64,000 nucleotides of DNA. Origin: Prosopocoilus inquinatus. Lineage: Eukaryota; Arthropoda; Insecta; Coleoptera; Lucanidae. Position 1 is the first letter of the stretch; the number at the start of each line of letters is the position of its first letter. The stretch lies in assembly GCA_036172665.1 (NCBI GenBank), contig CM069876.1, positions 37,107,001 to 37,171,000 on the forward strand. Reading direction: 5' to 3'. The notes under the pieces were generated by a model. That model saw only the letters and a list, made by a program, of their open reading frames with translations. It did no database searches and had not been told where the DNA came from. A program made the position numbers and the translations under genes. Positions 21,973 to 33,400 of this stretch are shown here, piece by piece.

Positions 21973-24300
21973 AAAAGTAAAAACCGAATTTACTTCTTTA
22001 AACCAAGGTTTGAAATGTTTTCAGCGACGCCGTAATTTTGTGTTAATTAAAAAAAAATCCAACAAATGTGTGGTTTAAAAAAAGGTAATGGAATGACAAG
22101 TTTGGTGATTAATTGAAAGAAAAAAAAAAAAAGAAAACATTCCAAAAACGTTTCTAAAAAATTAAATTCACGGTCAATCGGGGGTTCCGTTATTCAACCC
22201 TTTTCAATACCTGTATAATTTGCCTGGCGGGCATTAATTAGCTCCTCATTTCGTATGCTTTTTGATTGTAAGCAACGCTCCAACGCAGAAGCGGTATTTA
22301 CTAATGTATCCAATTACGTGTGGGTTCACCCGTTCCGAAAATAAATCCAATACGTTATTAAATTAACTCCCGTGTTTGCTACCTATAAGTGCTTAGAGAG
22401 TGGACAAAACAGGATTATCATTCTCTACCAAACGACGTTTTATGTTATACTTACAATTAAAAGAAATATCTTTGTGTAAATAATACAAGTAGGCGACCTA
22501 AAAGTCATGATCACAATAAAGCTCTTTGTGTAAACACAGGTGCGCTTCTAACAAGCTAGTTAGTATAATTATTATTTTTTCCAGGAAGTTTTGATTTATC
22601 TTTCTAGTACTAAGTATGTTATTATAATTTAATGTTATTATTCAGTTATTGTTGTGTTGACAAGTAAAGTTTTTTTTTTTAAACAAACATTAATTTAACA
22701 AATTTAATTTTTTCAACGATTTATTACCATGTTTCTTTAATTTTTTTTGCAAACTGCGCCTCGGCTGGTTTGTGGGGGTGATCATCGGGGCGATGTGGGG
22801 AGGGGCTAAATGCAAAGTAAAAAATAAACGGACGCCGTTTTACGCCAGTTTTACGAGGGAATCACCGCTTGTGGGGTCCTTAATGGTGCGGCCGGCTGAA
22901 AGTGAAAGTCTTTTAAGTTTTTTTTTTTACGCTGCGTAAAATACGCCGCGCGGAGAACAACAAATTTGCAACATCAAAGAAATTTTGGCGGCCGGAAAAT
23001 ACTTTTTTTTATGTGCAATATTACACATGTGCGCGAATTTATTTATCTCTTGCTCCATCTCTTACGGTACGTTTAATAACATTTGACTTGGTGTGCATGA
23101 TGTTGTTTGCTTATCTACCTTTTTAAATCCGAGAGAGAAAAAGAGATGGGTTTACTAAAGTTTTTTGGTGCTTTAAATACCATCATTTTGAACGCTGAAC
23201 CCCTAGAAGAATATTAATTTTTCTTCATTCTTTATTATTTTTATAACATTAAAATGATATCGAAAGGAAAAACGTTAAGCTTAGATGTTTTCAGATGTAA
23301 GGGTAATCTCTGCCGTTTTTTTTTTAATTTTAAAATTTTGTTTTTGGTTTTTTTTTGTTTTGCTCTGTACGTGAGTTAAAAACGAAACTCTTCGATTTGA
23401 ACAAAAAAAAAATAGTTACAAGTTACAAACATACTCTCACAGAAGACCGCGATGTTTAGCTCTTTTTGTAATTCGATTCTCGGTTATAGCGAAAAAGAGT
23501 TTCTGGCAATGTTCAGTAGTTAATGGTTCTTTAATTTCATTATATTTATTTATAAAGATTCTTTCATTTACTAATTTAGTTCTTCTAAAGTATAATAATT
23601 ATTTAATAAAAAAGAAACAAAAACATTCGACTTACAATAGATTAGGAAAGTGGGCGGTCCTAAAGTTGGCGCGAAATTTGAATCAAACTGAAAATACTAA
23701 CTCTATATAGAGTTCTTGTGAAAACTTTTGCTTATCACTGAAACTTATGGTGAAAAACTTCAATAAAATTATTTCAGTTGGGCTTATTTTACGTAAATAG
23801 TTAATTTATTTGTTATTAAAAATTTGTGCAAAATGTATGTCTGAGCTAAGTACAGTCGCCTGTCAACAACGTTAACAAACATAACCTAAGAGAATAAAAT
23901 AAAAATAGTTGGATGAAAATATCTATGAGAAAGTAATGTAATGTAATGTATGTATGTAAAGTAATGTCAAGTATTTTTCAAGAAAAAATATAACATACTG
24001 ACTTATAGAAGTGTGAGTTCTCGTCGCCTGAATATTTTTCAATGTTGAGTTATGTTTACATTAACCCCGGCGTTATAGCAGGAATAATTTACGACATATG
24101 TCCGACTTATTAGAGAAAGATACTAAACGACTCAGCTTCGCCTTCTGTGACGTTTACTTTTCTAGTCTATTAGTTTTAATGAATCGTCTTTAGCGTCATC
24201 TACGAGCCAATTAAGAAATGAATTTACGTACGTTTTCTTAGTAAAACAAATTCTTTGTGCTTGCATTCTGGATTCGGGGGGGGGTATTAAAAAATTTAAA
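21973..24300. other. Gene-less stretch
   Basis: AT-rich sequence with several homopolymer runs (for example poly-A near 22,120, poly-T near 22,670 and 22,920). A GC-richer island lies around 22,750-22,960. No coding exon, RNA gene or repeat pair is recognised. Confidence 0.4.
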
Positions 24301-25223
24301 AACGTTTAAAAAAATTTTCGTATTTAGTATTTAAAAATTAAATTTTTCTTTTGAGATTTTTCTATTTCTTTTTGTTTCTTCTAATATTCTTTTGATTTAT
24401 TTGAAGTTGTTACTTTTTCGTTACGAATTTTTCGATTTTTCTTTCAATTAAAAAAAAAAACTGGTTTTAAAACGTCTTCCATAATTTTTAAGATTTTTTT
24501 TAAAGTATTTTCAATTGTTAGATTTTTCTAATAATTTTTAAAAAAATTATGGAGTTTTTCAATTCTTTTCCCTAATTTTCCATTTTTTGTTCCTTTCATT
24601 TTTATGTTATTTGAATTTTTCTAAAGATTTTTTTACCGAATTTTTCGTGTTTTTTGGGTTAGGTTGACATTTGAATAATTTTCCAAAAAAAATATTGATT
24701 CAATTTTCAATACTTTTCAGCAGTCTTCGGTAATTTTGAATGAGTTTTTTTCTATATTTTTTCCTCCAAATTCATGTAATTTTTCTTTTCTCTTTTTGTT
24801 AGTTTTCGTCGCAGGGTTGGCTTTGCGTAGGTTGACTGTGCTCTCGCCTGAGTTGACGTCACTTTTCGGTTGTATGGGTTTGGGTTGGCCTTGATCCGTA
24901 ATTTTTAATTTTCTAATTCTTTTGGAAATGTTCATCAATTTAATTTTTTTTGCTTTAATTTTGTGTTTGGATTGGCCTTGATCCGTAATTTTTGATTTTC
25001 TAATTCTTTTGGAAATTTTCAATTTAAATTTTTTTGCTTTAATTTTTCCCTTTCTCCTTAAGTTTTTCAAATTCTTCCAGTCGGATTGTTTGAACAGTTT
25101 TTTTTAATTTCTTTTTTTGATTTCGTTGACCTTAAACAATATTCCAAACAATACGTTTATTATTGTTTAGATTTTCAATACTTTTCGGTAATCTTCATGA
25201 ATTTTAAGTTTTGATCTTTTTAG
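24301..25223 (-). repeat. T-rich block with an internal duplication
   Basis: The plus strand is dominated by T runs and reads as lysine-rich codons on the minus strand. A segment of about 65 bp starting 'ttggccttgatccgtaa' at 24,886 recurs at 24,972, giving a duplicated 'SKRIRK..KITDQGQ' in a minus-strand frame (24,717-25,070). The lysine-rich frame is most likely a by-product of composition. Confidence 0.55.
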
Positions 25224-26015
25224 TTGCTTTCGTCGCTGGGTTGGCGAACAAAATTATTTAAAATGTTTAAAACTTTTTCCCTAAATTTTAGAATTTTTAA
25301 ATTTTTTGTTTTTGTTTGTATTTGTTCTGTGCCAATGTGCTTCACGCGTCAAGATTTTTTTTTGTTGATTTTGCGTAAAAAAATCCTACAGGTTAATAAA
25401 TGTTATGCTTTTGTGCGCAGACGCCAGAGTACTCTCGCAGAAGGAACTTTTCCCCTGTTTTGGGCGTTGTTCTATTTACTCTTTTTAAATAAGAGAACGG
25501 CCGGTCATCTCTTCTGAGTGTTTTTGTTTTGTAAACCTTTTTTGGCGATTGCCTGGGTGATAAACTGCATTTTGGCCGTAACGAATTTTCTTCATTTTTG
25601 GGGTATCTTTTTAACGATATTGAGTTTGCCTATCCTTGGGGAGGGAGACTCCTTCATCTCCTTTTGGGGTATGCTATTGAGAAAGCGAGTTCAAGGGGTT
25701 GCCCTTGACGAAAACGTCTACGAACCCCACCTCACCTCACCACACCTCACCTTCCAGACCGTGTATTCTGGACATGATGCCTAACCACCGCTGGGTGGCG
25801 CCCTTTTCCGTAACAGTTCAAGAGTTTTCCCACGCCGTCTCCACTGAGTGGGCACCGTTACGCAATTCCGATTTTCCATCTCGTTTTCGGGAGGACGACC
25901 ACCCTGATTTCTGTGCCAAAGTAAGTTGCAGATTGGCGCAGGCCTTCTGACTTCTCCGGAGCAAGTCAAACGCCCCGAACTCTCGTTTCGAGTTGACGAA
26001 CGAGAGAAAAGTGAC
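25224..26015. other. Unrecognised open stretch
   Basis: Several overlapping frames on both strands (25,224-25,517, 25,518-25,784 and 25,699-25,950) have no recognisable domain. The part from 25,700 is GC-richer and may be mobile-element-derived. I see no splice sites or context supporting a gene. Confidence 0.3.
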
Positions 26016-26260
26016 AATCGATCTTTTTTTAAGTTACCATCGACCCCTTGGGGGAAAGAGAGACGTCAATGTCGACCCAATTGGGAACTTCTACTTTAGA
26101 GTATGTATGGTTTGAGTTGAAAATAAAATGAGTACCGACCGTTCCTTATAGGTTCATCGATCTTTTTTAAGCTTTCATCGACCCCTTGCGGGAAGGGGGA
26201 AGTCAATATCGATCCAGTTGGGAACTCCTGGTTTCCAGTATGTATGGTTTGAGTGCAAAA
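26016..26260 (+). repeat. Tandem duplication of about 137 bp
   Basis: Two head-to-tail copies (26,016-26,152 and 26,153-26,260) share 'atcgatctttttt', 'catcgaccccttg', 'ttgggaact' and 'gtatgtatggtttgag'. The second copy is shorter at its 3' end. Confidence 0.8.
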
Positions 26261-27378
26261 CATTCACGAGAATAAATAATTCTAAGCAAAGTCTACCAGA
26301 AATATTTCACGAACGAAGCTTTTGTTAAGAAGAAAAGAAAATGAGTTGCAAGCTTTCGCCTCGATTTACTTAAATGCAGAGCTAAAAAGAAGAGCTAGAA
26401 AACAGGAGAAAATTACATTATTATATTGTGGCGCTCTGTAGAGTCTTGCGTCGAAAATAATTCGAGAACGCGCCAGTTTTGCATAAATCAAGTTGCACCG
26501 TTCGTAAATGCAAATAAAATTCAAACCATCGTCTGGATAAACAACTAAATGAATGCAGCAGAATGAACGTGGCTTTCTTCGGCGCAATTTCACCGACATT
26601 AATTCACAAGAGACTAATTTAATTTCAACCTCCGCCATCAAATTTCCAACGTGCACTGCAATCTCTGTCCTCAGTCACGATGGGCATTCAAATTGCAATT
26701 CGTTCTTTCTTTTGGTGGAAACTCCTGGGATTTTTCACAGAAAAGATTGGGGAAGAAGAAAAAAAATCTAACAAGGCAGAACGAGGAAAACACTACTTTT
26801 ATTATATTCACACATTAAGAGGGGACAATAATATAAAATATTTGTAAGACACATATAATAAAAATAATCTAAGTTTATTATTTATAAAACTAGTTGCAGT
26901 TTATTAAATTGGTTAATCCATTGGTGGTATTACGTAATGATTTAATTAATGGCAAGTATTTATACTAACATCAAAAATCACAGACAGACTGGGCCTCCTC
27001 ATCTTCTTAAAAGCTAAATTATAGAGAATTGTTGCTGAGTGATGAAAGAGATGGCTTGTAGTACTTAATCCATTTCGAAATTGGTTTTTATGGCATGGCA
27101 ATGGTGATTACCGCAAATAATCGCTGAAAGGCCCTTTTATTGCCCTCAGACGGGCAACCACTCAGGTCTGGATTAAAAAATTCTCAGAATGTTGAGTTAT
27201 TATTTATGATCCTCGACCCTATTGCGGTGCGCGCCGATTGTAAAAGTAACTTCGATAAGCCATAAAAACCAATTTCAAAATGCAATACTATAACTACTTA
27301 ATATCTCGTGCGGTAGATTATGTTATTTGTCTTGTTCAAAAAAACCTGACGTTACACACAGGCCGAAAACGAAACGCT
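26261..27378. other. 3' flank of the receptor gene
   Basis: Non-coding sequence downstream of the receptor's predicted stop codon (minus strand). A candidate poly-A signal is at 27,136-27,141. The rest is AT-rich, with no gene recognised. Confidence 0.45.
27136..27141 (-). terminator. Candidate polyadenylation signal AATAAA
   Basis: AATAAA on the minus strand, about 240 nt downstream of the predicted receptor stop codon at 27,379. It is the first canonical hexamer I found after the stop. No cleavage site was verified. Confidence 0.35.
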
Positions 27379-27444
27379 TTAGACGACGGTGGGACGTCTG
27401 TGGGTGCCGTTCTCTTTGCTGTTGGTGAAACTGCTCTGGGTTCC
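27379..27444 (-). CDS. Lgr3: Receptor exon 19: C-terminal end (spliced form)
   Basis: A strong acceptor (tttaatttcag) precedes a phase-0 segment encoding 21 residues (GTQSSFTNSKEN...RRPTVV) and a TAA stop. It would be joined to exon 18 by removal of a 60-nt intron (27,445-27,504) with donor GTACGA. If that intron is retained, translation instead ends at 27,451. The donor is weak, so I cannot tell which form dominates. Confidence 0.55.
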   Translation of the reverse strand, partial: GTQSSFTNSKENGTHRRPTVV

Positions 27445-30400
27445 CTGAAATTAAAGTATTCGTTGGTTTGTCGTTGAGTTCGAAGATGTCGATGGGTATC
27501 GTACCCTATAGGTGAATCCCCGCTTGGTGCTGTTGCCCAAGGGAAACATGCCGAAACTCAGGCTGAAAGCGGAATCGCAACCGGAGTTCTGATGCTCTGG
27601 CCTTTTTCTCTTGTGGACGCAAGTGTCGACGGTTTTGCGTACCTTAAGGACAGAATCGATTAGATTAAACCCAAACGCGTTGGTTTTTGTTCCGACAACG
27701 GTTTCTGAATGGTTCGGAACTGTCAAAAACAGTTGCCCAGAAATTAGGTACGAAGTAGATTAAACCAAAACTCGTTGGCTTTGTTCTAACAACAGTTGTA
27801 AATAGTTCAGAACTGTCAAAAACAGTTGCCCAGAAATTAGATTAGAAGTAGATTAAACCAGAACTCGCTGGCTTTGTTCTAATAACAGTTTGTGAATAGT
27901 TTGGAACTGTCAAAAACAGTTGCTCAGAAATTAGATTAGAAATACATTAAACCAAAACCCGTTGGCTCTCTTCTATCAACAGTTTCTGAATAGTTTGGAA
28001 CTGTCCAAAACAGTAACCCCCCGAAGTAACGATCGATTCTAACGCTTTACTATCAAATATGCATTCATGGTTTTGACGGTTTGTAACTGGTCAGGAATTT
28101 CTATTGGAACAAACCTTACCTTACGTTGGGTTTGATATTTAAAATCGTAGGCGATTTTGTGTTTGCGCTTACAGATGCATTAACAATGAGGAAACGTAAC
28201 ATAACGAAAATATTTCGAAAAAGAAAATATGGAAAAAATCGAAGAAGAGGAAGAAAGCAAACAGAGAGATCGGTGACAAAAAAATGAATTAGAATTAGAT
28301 AAGAATTAGATTACAAATAGATTAGAATTAATAAGAAAAATCATTACGAGAATAAAGATAAGAAAAGAGGGAGCAAAGTAATAAAAACAAAAACAAAAAG
28401 GCAACTAGAGTTAGGCCAAAACCTAGGCGGCTGTTTACTACATCCACACCACGCACGGTCTATGTCGGTGTTACAGGGCCGGAGGAAGGGTATTCGGCGC
28501 CCTTATGCAAAAGAGTAACTGGCGCCCTTTTCTAAAAAAAGAAACAAATCTACGTGAATTTATATAGTTGTCTCAAAGAACAGTGTGGATCCTTTATAAA
28601 CTGACATTATTAGTTCTTACAGAGTATAAAATCGCAGAAAAGATGGGTTGAATGGAGTTCAGTTGGGCTCACGATTTTCTTTTATTTTTTGTTTTTTAAT
28701 TTTATTTTTTTGTTTCTTAATTTTATTTTTTTGCTTGGCTTAAATAAAGTTCAGTTCAATTGTTGGATCGAGTCTGGTTGACCATGAAATTTTTCTAGTT
28801 GCTCTTTAATCGTTTCCTAATTAATGTTTTGGTGTCCCTTTTGTATCGGCGCCCTCATGGCTTGGTTACTTTGCTTACTGCCTTCCCACGGCCCTGAGAG
28901 ATTATCACCAAATCTGATGATTTTTTGTTGTCGAATTATTTTTAGTGATTTTGGTGATTATACAGGGCGAGTTTTTATCTTGAGACAATGCAATATCTCG
29001 AAAACTATGCATCGGATCAAAAAATGTCGTGAACACAATTTGTTCGACCCGAAGGGGTCAATCTAATTATAACAATCGCGACCCCCGATACCCGATAGGT
29101 GGGTGGGACTGGGGGCAACTTTCAACCACCATTTTTTATTACAGATTTGGATTCTACGCTTCAAACTACGCATGGTTTATCCGAATCTTTGTTTTGGTTT
29201 CCTGAATTTTTGAAAAACCTATCTTTAACCTTACCCAGAAGCAACGACGTAGTAGTTTTCTGTTCCCATCGGGGTGCTTGTTTTAGGTGAGTCCCCTCCG
29301 CCTCTCACCATCGGGATATTTATTTGTAATATTGTTTCAGTAAGTTCACTACGTCATTGTTCCTGGGCAACGCTAAAAGTAGGTTTTGCAAAAATTCAAC
29401 ACAATCGGCCAGGAACCAAAACAAAGATTCGGACAAATCTTACGTAGTTTGAAGCGTAGAATCCGAATCTGCAATAAAAAAATGGTGGTTCCTATTTGCG
29501 ATTTGCCCCCAGCCCCACCCACTGCGAGTGGGCAGTAGGGAAATACCTGACGGATTTTAGGACAAAAAAAATTAACAATCAACGAAGATTATAGCTGAAG
29601 GAAATATAAAAACTGAAACTACACCCCTCTTTTCCCAACATTCCTTTTGCTTAAACCCAATCCAACTTTCATCCCCATTATATGAACTCTTAATTGCATC
29701 GCCCTAACATCTCTCCACCTTCTTTGTCTACTCCCAAAAGAAAAGACACTTAATGATAGCCAATACTGATTTTAGGACAAAAAATCAACGATTGAGGAAA
29801 ATTATAAGCGAAGAAAATGTAGAAATTGAAACTTCATCTGAAAAATGGCGATCTCCCCTTTTCTTCCATATTCCTTCTGATTAACCCTAGCCCGAACTAC
29901 ATTCCAATTATATGAAATTTTTAACTTCATCGCTCGAACGTCACTCCACCTTCTTTGTCTTCTCTCAGAGGAAAAGTGGCCTAATGTTAGGCCATAATCC
30001 TATTTAATTAATCCCTAAGTAATGATATCTTTATCTTTGTCGTCCCAACATCACTCCATCTTCTTTTTCTTCTCTCAAAGGAAAAGTGACCTAATGATAG
30101 GCAGTAGGGGAATACCTGTTGGATTTTAGGACAGAAATAATTAACGATTGATGAGGATCACAGGTGAAGAAAATGTAAAAACTGAAACATCATCTAAAGA
30201 AATGCGATCTCCCCTTTTCTTCCATATTTCCTCTGATTAATCCCAACCCGATCTTCATTCCAATGAAACGAAATCTTTATTTGCGTCGCCCTAACATCTC
30301 TCCACCTTCTTTGTCTTCTCCCAAAAGAAAAAAGACCGTATGATAGGCAATAGGAAAATACCAGCTGGACGAAGAAAGTGGAAAAACTGAAACTACATCT

Positions 30401-33400
30401 CATATTCCTTTTGATTAATCCCAACCCAACCTTCATTCCCGTGAATTTAAATCTTTATCTCCATCCCCTAACATCTCTGCATTTTCTTTGCCTTCTCCCA
30501 AAAGGGAATATAGGATATAAGAAAATACCAAGTGGGTTTTAGGACACGAGAAAATCAACGATATCGCGGCGACGTGAGTCGTTAGGATGAAGGATGAGAT
30601 AGAAATAGAAAATATTAAGAAGTGGAGAGGGAGAGAGAGAGCATAAGAAGGAAGACCAGGAGGGGACGAGATTAATACGAAAAGATTAAGTGATCAAAAG
30701 TATATTTAAAAATGAAAGGAATCATCAAATGGAGAAAATGAAAGAAAAAAATAGTAGGATTAAAAGAACATAGCAATAAAAGTTAAGAATTGAATGGTGG
30801 GATGAAATGACGACTCAACGCCACGAGAAGAATCCAGTATAGCTCGATGTTTTCGTCACGAATGAGATAAATCGATAATCTTACTATAAGAAACATATTT
30901 GACTTTACGTTATGTGAAACAAACGAGCATATCTTGGGGTCATTAGTTCTCTCTCTCTCTTGGCTTGATTCAAGTTTTTCATCAGTCTACACCTTCCTTT
31001 TGAAGATTCAATGAAACAGTCGCTATGTGTAAAAGTAAAATTGTGTCACATTTTTAACTACCATGAACCTCCTTTAGTTTTTATCCACGACACCTCATCA
31101 AAACACCATCACAAAGAAGCTTACCTGTTTTTTAAACATCGTCGTCGTCAAGGTATACAGCACAGGGTTGAGGGCTGAATTTATCGGCAAGATAAATATC
31201 GCCAGCCACGCGTAGAGATACTCGGAGATATGCGTGCCTGAAACAGAACCATTCCTTCTTACCCCCAACCAAATTGTTACTAGTAACCCCTACGTTCATT
31301 TAATGACAAAATAAGAAGTGAGATTACGACCCTGCATAAGAAAACATCATCAGCATCAAGTTAAAATCATGCAAGCAAAAGAGGGAAGGGGTCATCGAGG
31401 AATGTTAAATGTAACCTTGGACAGGGAGATGGGGGGAGATGTAACCATCATCAGTACTAAGTCAAAATCAAGTGATCATGCAAGCAAAAGAGGAAAAGGG
31501 TCATCGAGGAGTCTAAATGTAATGTTGGATGGGGTGACGGGGGGAGATGTAACCACCATCAGCACCAAATCAAAATCAAGTGTCATACAAGCAAAAGAAG
31601 GAAAGGATCGTCGAGGAATCTGAATGTAATCTTGGACGGGGTGATGGGGGGAAAAGAGGCGAAATTTACTAAGCCGGTTTCCAACTTGCCTGTCAAAGCT
31701 GCGAGTTTGACGATGATCACCGGCACCCAACACAAGCAGTCAGTTAATACGATCACCCCAAATCTCTGCGCCACCTTATCTCTATCCCGACTTAATTGTG
31801 TGCTCCGACAGGCAACTCCACTCGCTCTGATCTCGTGGATCATCCTGGCGTACGCGTAAAAAATGAAGACCAGCGCGACGGTGTTAAGAAAAACGAACAT
31901 GACGATGGAATACTCCCAACCCTAATAAACAAGATGGACGGTTTGAGTTGCCTAAATAGATTTATGTGAGGTAGCTGTTTGAATGGTGATCAGGATTGGT
32001 ACGAATTTTATAAGCTTTAAATCTAACTTAAGTAAATTACAAGCAACTCCTCTAAATTCTCCAGTAATATGACTGTGATCTCTTACTTTACGTAAAGCAT
32101 TTGTAAGCGTAAGTATTCCAGTGGAATCTTTGTCTTGTCCATCATCATCAAACTACTACATTATCAGAACACGGTTCACCTACCACGTGAAAGGGTTCGT
32201 GTATGTGTAAGGGTAGACACACCCCGTTGCTGTTGTAGAATTCCCTGAAATAATCCGTACTGATGTCCGTCAAGGGTACAAACGCCATGGTGGCAGCCAA
32301 CATCCACAAAAACAGAAGCATCAAGGCCGCCGTTTTATGCGACGGCTGTCTCCTGGCCAAAGGTTGGGTGACCGAAATGAAGCGATCCCACGTGACCAAA
32401 GAAAGAATCAGTACCGACGACTCGCAAGAGAGCGTGCTGAGGAAACCTGTTGGTTCAAATCTGCAATTAAACAACAACCCAAGGTATTGGGTTTACTTTG
32501 TACCACAGAGACTGCAGAGATTGCTGTGTCTCCACGAATACTCGTGCTGCAAATAGACTCCTCGGTAGTGTTGGTCCGCACCGGCGATTGTAAAGAGGTA
32601 AACCCCCATAAGAAGGTCCGATAGGGCAAGGTTTTTTATGTACAGGGAATGCACGACATTGTTGGTCGGTGAAAGAAGTCTTCCGAGCAGGACTATCATG
32701 TTCCCTACGCAACCCACCGTTGCCATAATCCATACGCTGTTTCAAGAAATTACGTGTCAATTTAAATTTCCATTTTAATCGAAACATGTAAGAGCTTCAA
32801 GATAATAAGATAGAGAGAGAGAGAAAGAGATTTCATACTACTTACCTCATCCTAAGTACGGGGTTATGGAGGAGGTGCTCGTAACTGGAAATGCCGTCTC
32901 CCTTGGGGTAGCAGACCTTGACGTGAGGCGCCGCGACGCACATCTCAAATCTACTGAAATATCTAAAACAATTTCGTGTTATTTGGGGGGAAAGAAGTTT
33001 TGATTAGGCGGCAACCGAAGTTGAAAACATTTAACGAAATGGATAAAAAAAAAGTTTGTTAAAAAATAGAAGATTGCGAGTAAATAAATACAAAATACAT
33101 GAGAATAGGGAAACCAGGAAAAAGAGAAGAATTACAATGACATCACAAATGATTTCAACCATCAACCAAGTGACCAACCAACTTGAATTACATTTTCTTT
33201 TTTTTTTGAGTAGCAACATCAAGAGGAAAAGTGAGATTGTTATTCAAATAATCTCGTATCTGTCACTGACAGTTTCTAATTTTTTGTTACCAATAGAGTA
33301 TAATGCGTTGCCTATACGACAAGGTTACGTAATTTGAAATCATTTCTGATATCCTTTTAGAAGACCTATCAGAAGAGGAAAGTTATGAAAAAATTAGAAA

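Noticed and set aside
24717..25070. Lysine-rich minus-strand protein with an internal repeat
   Set aside because: Low-complexity A-rich coding strand and a DNA duplication explain it. No recognised domain.
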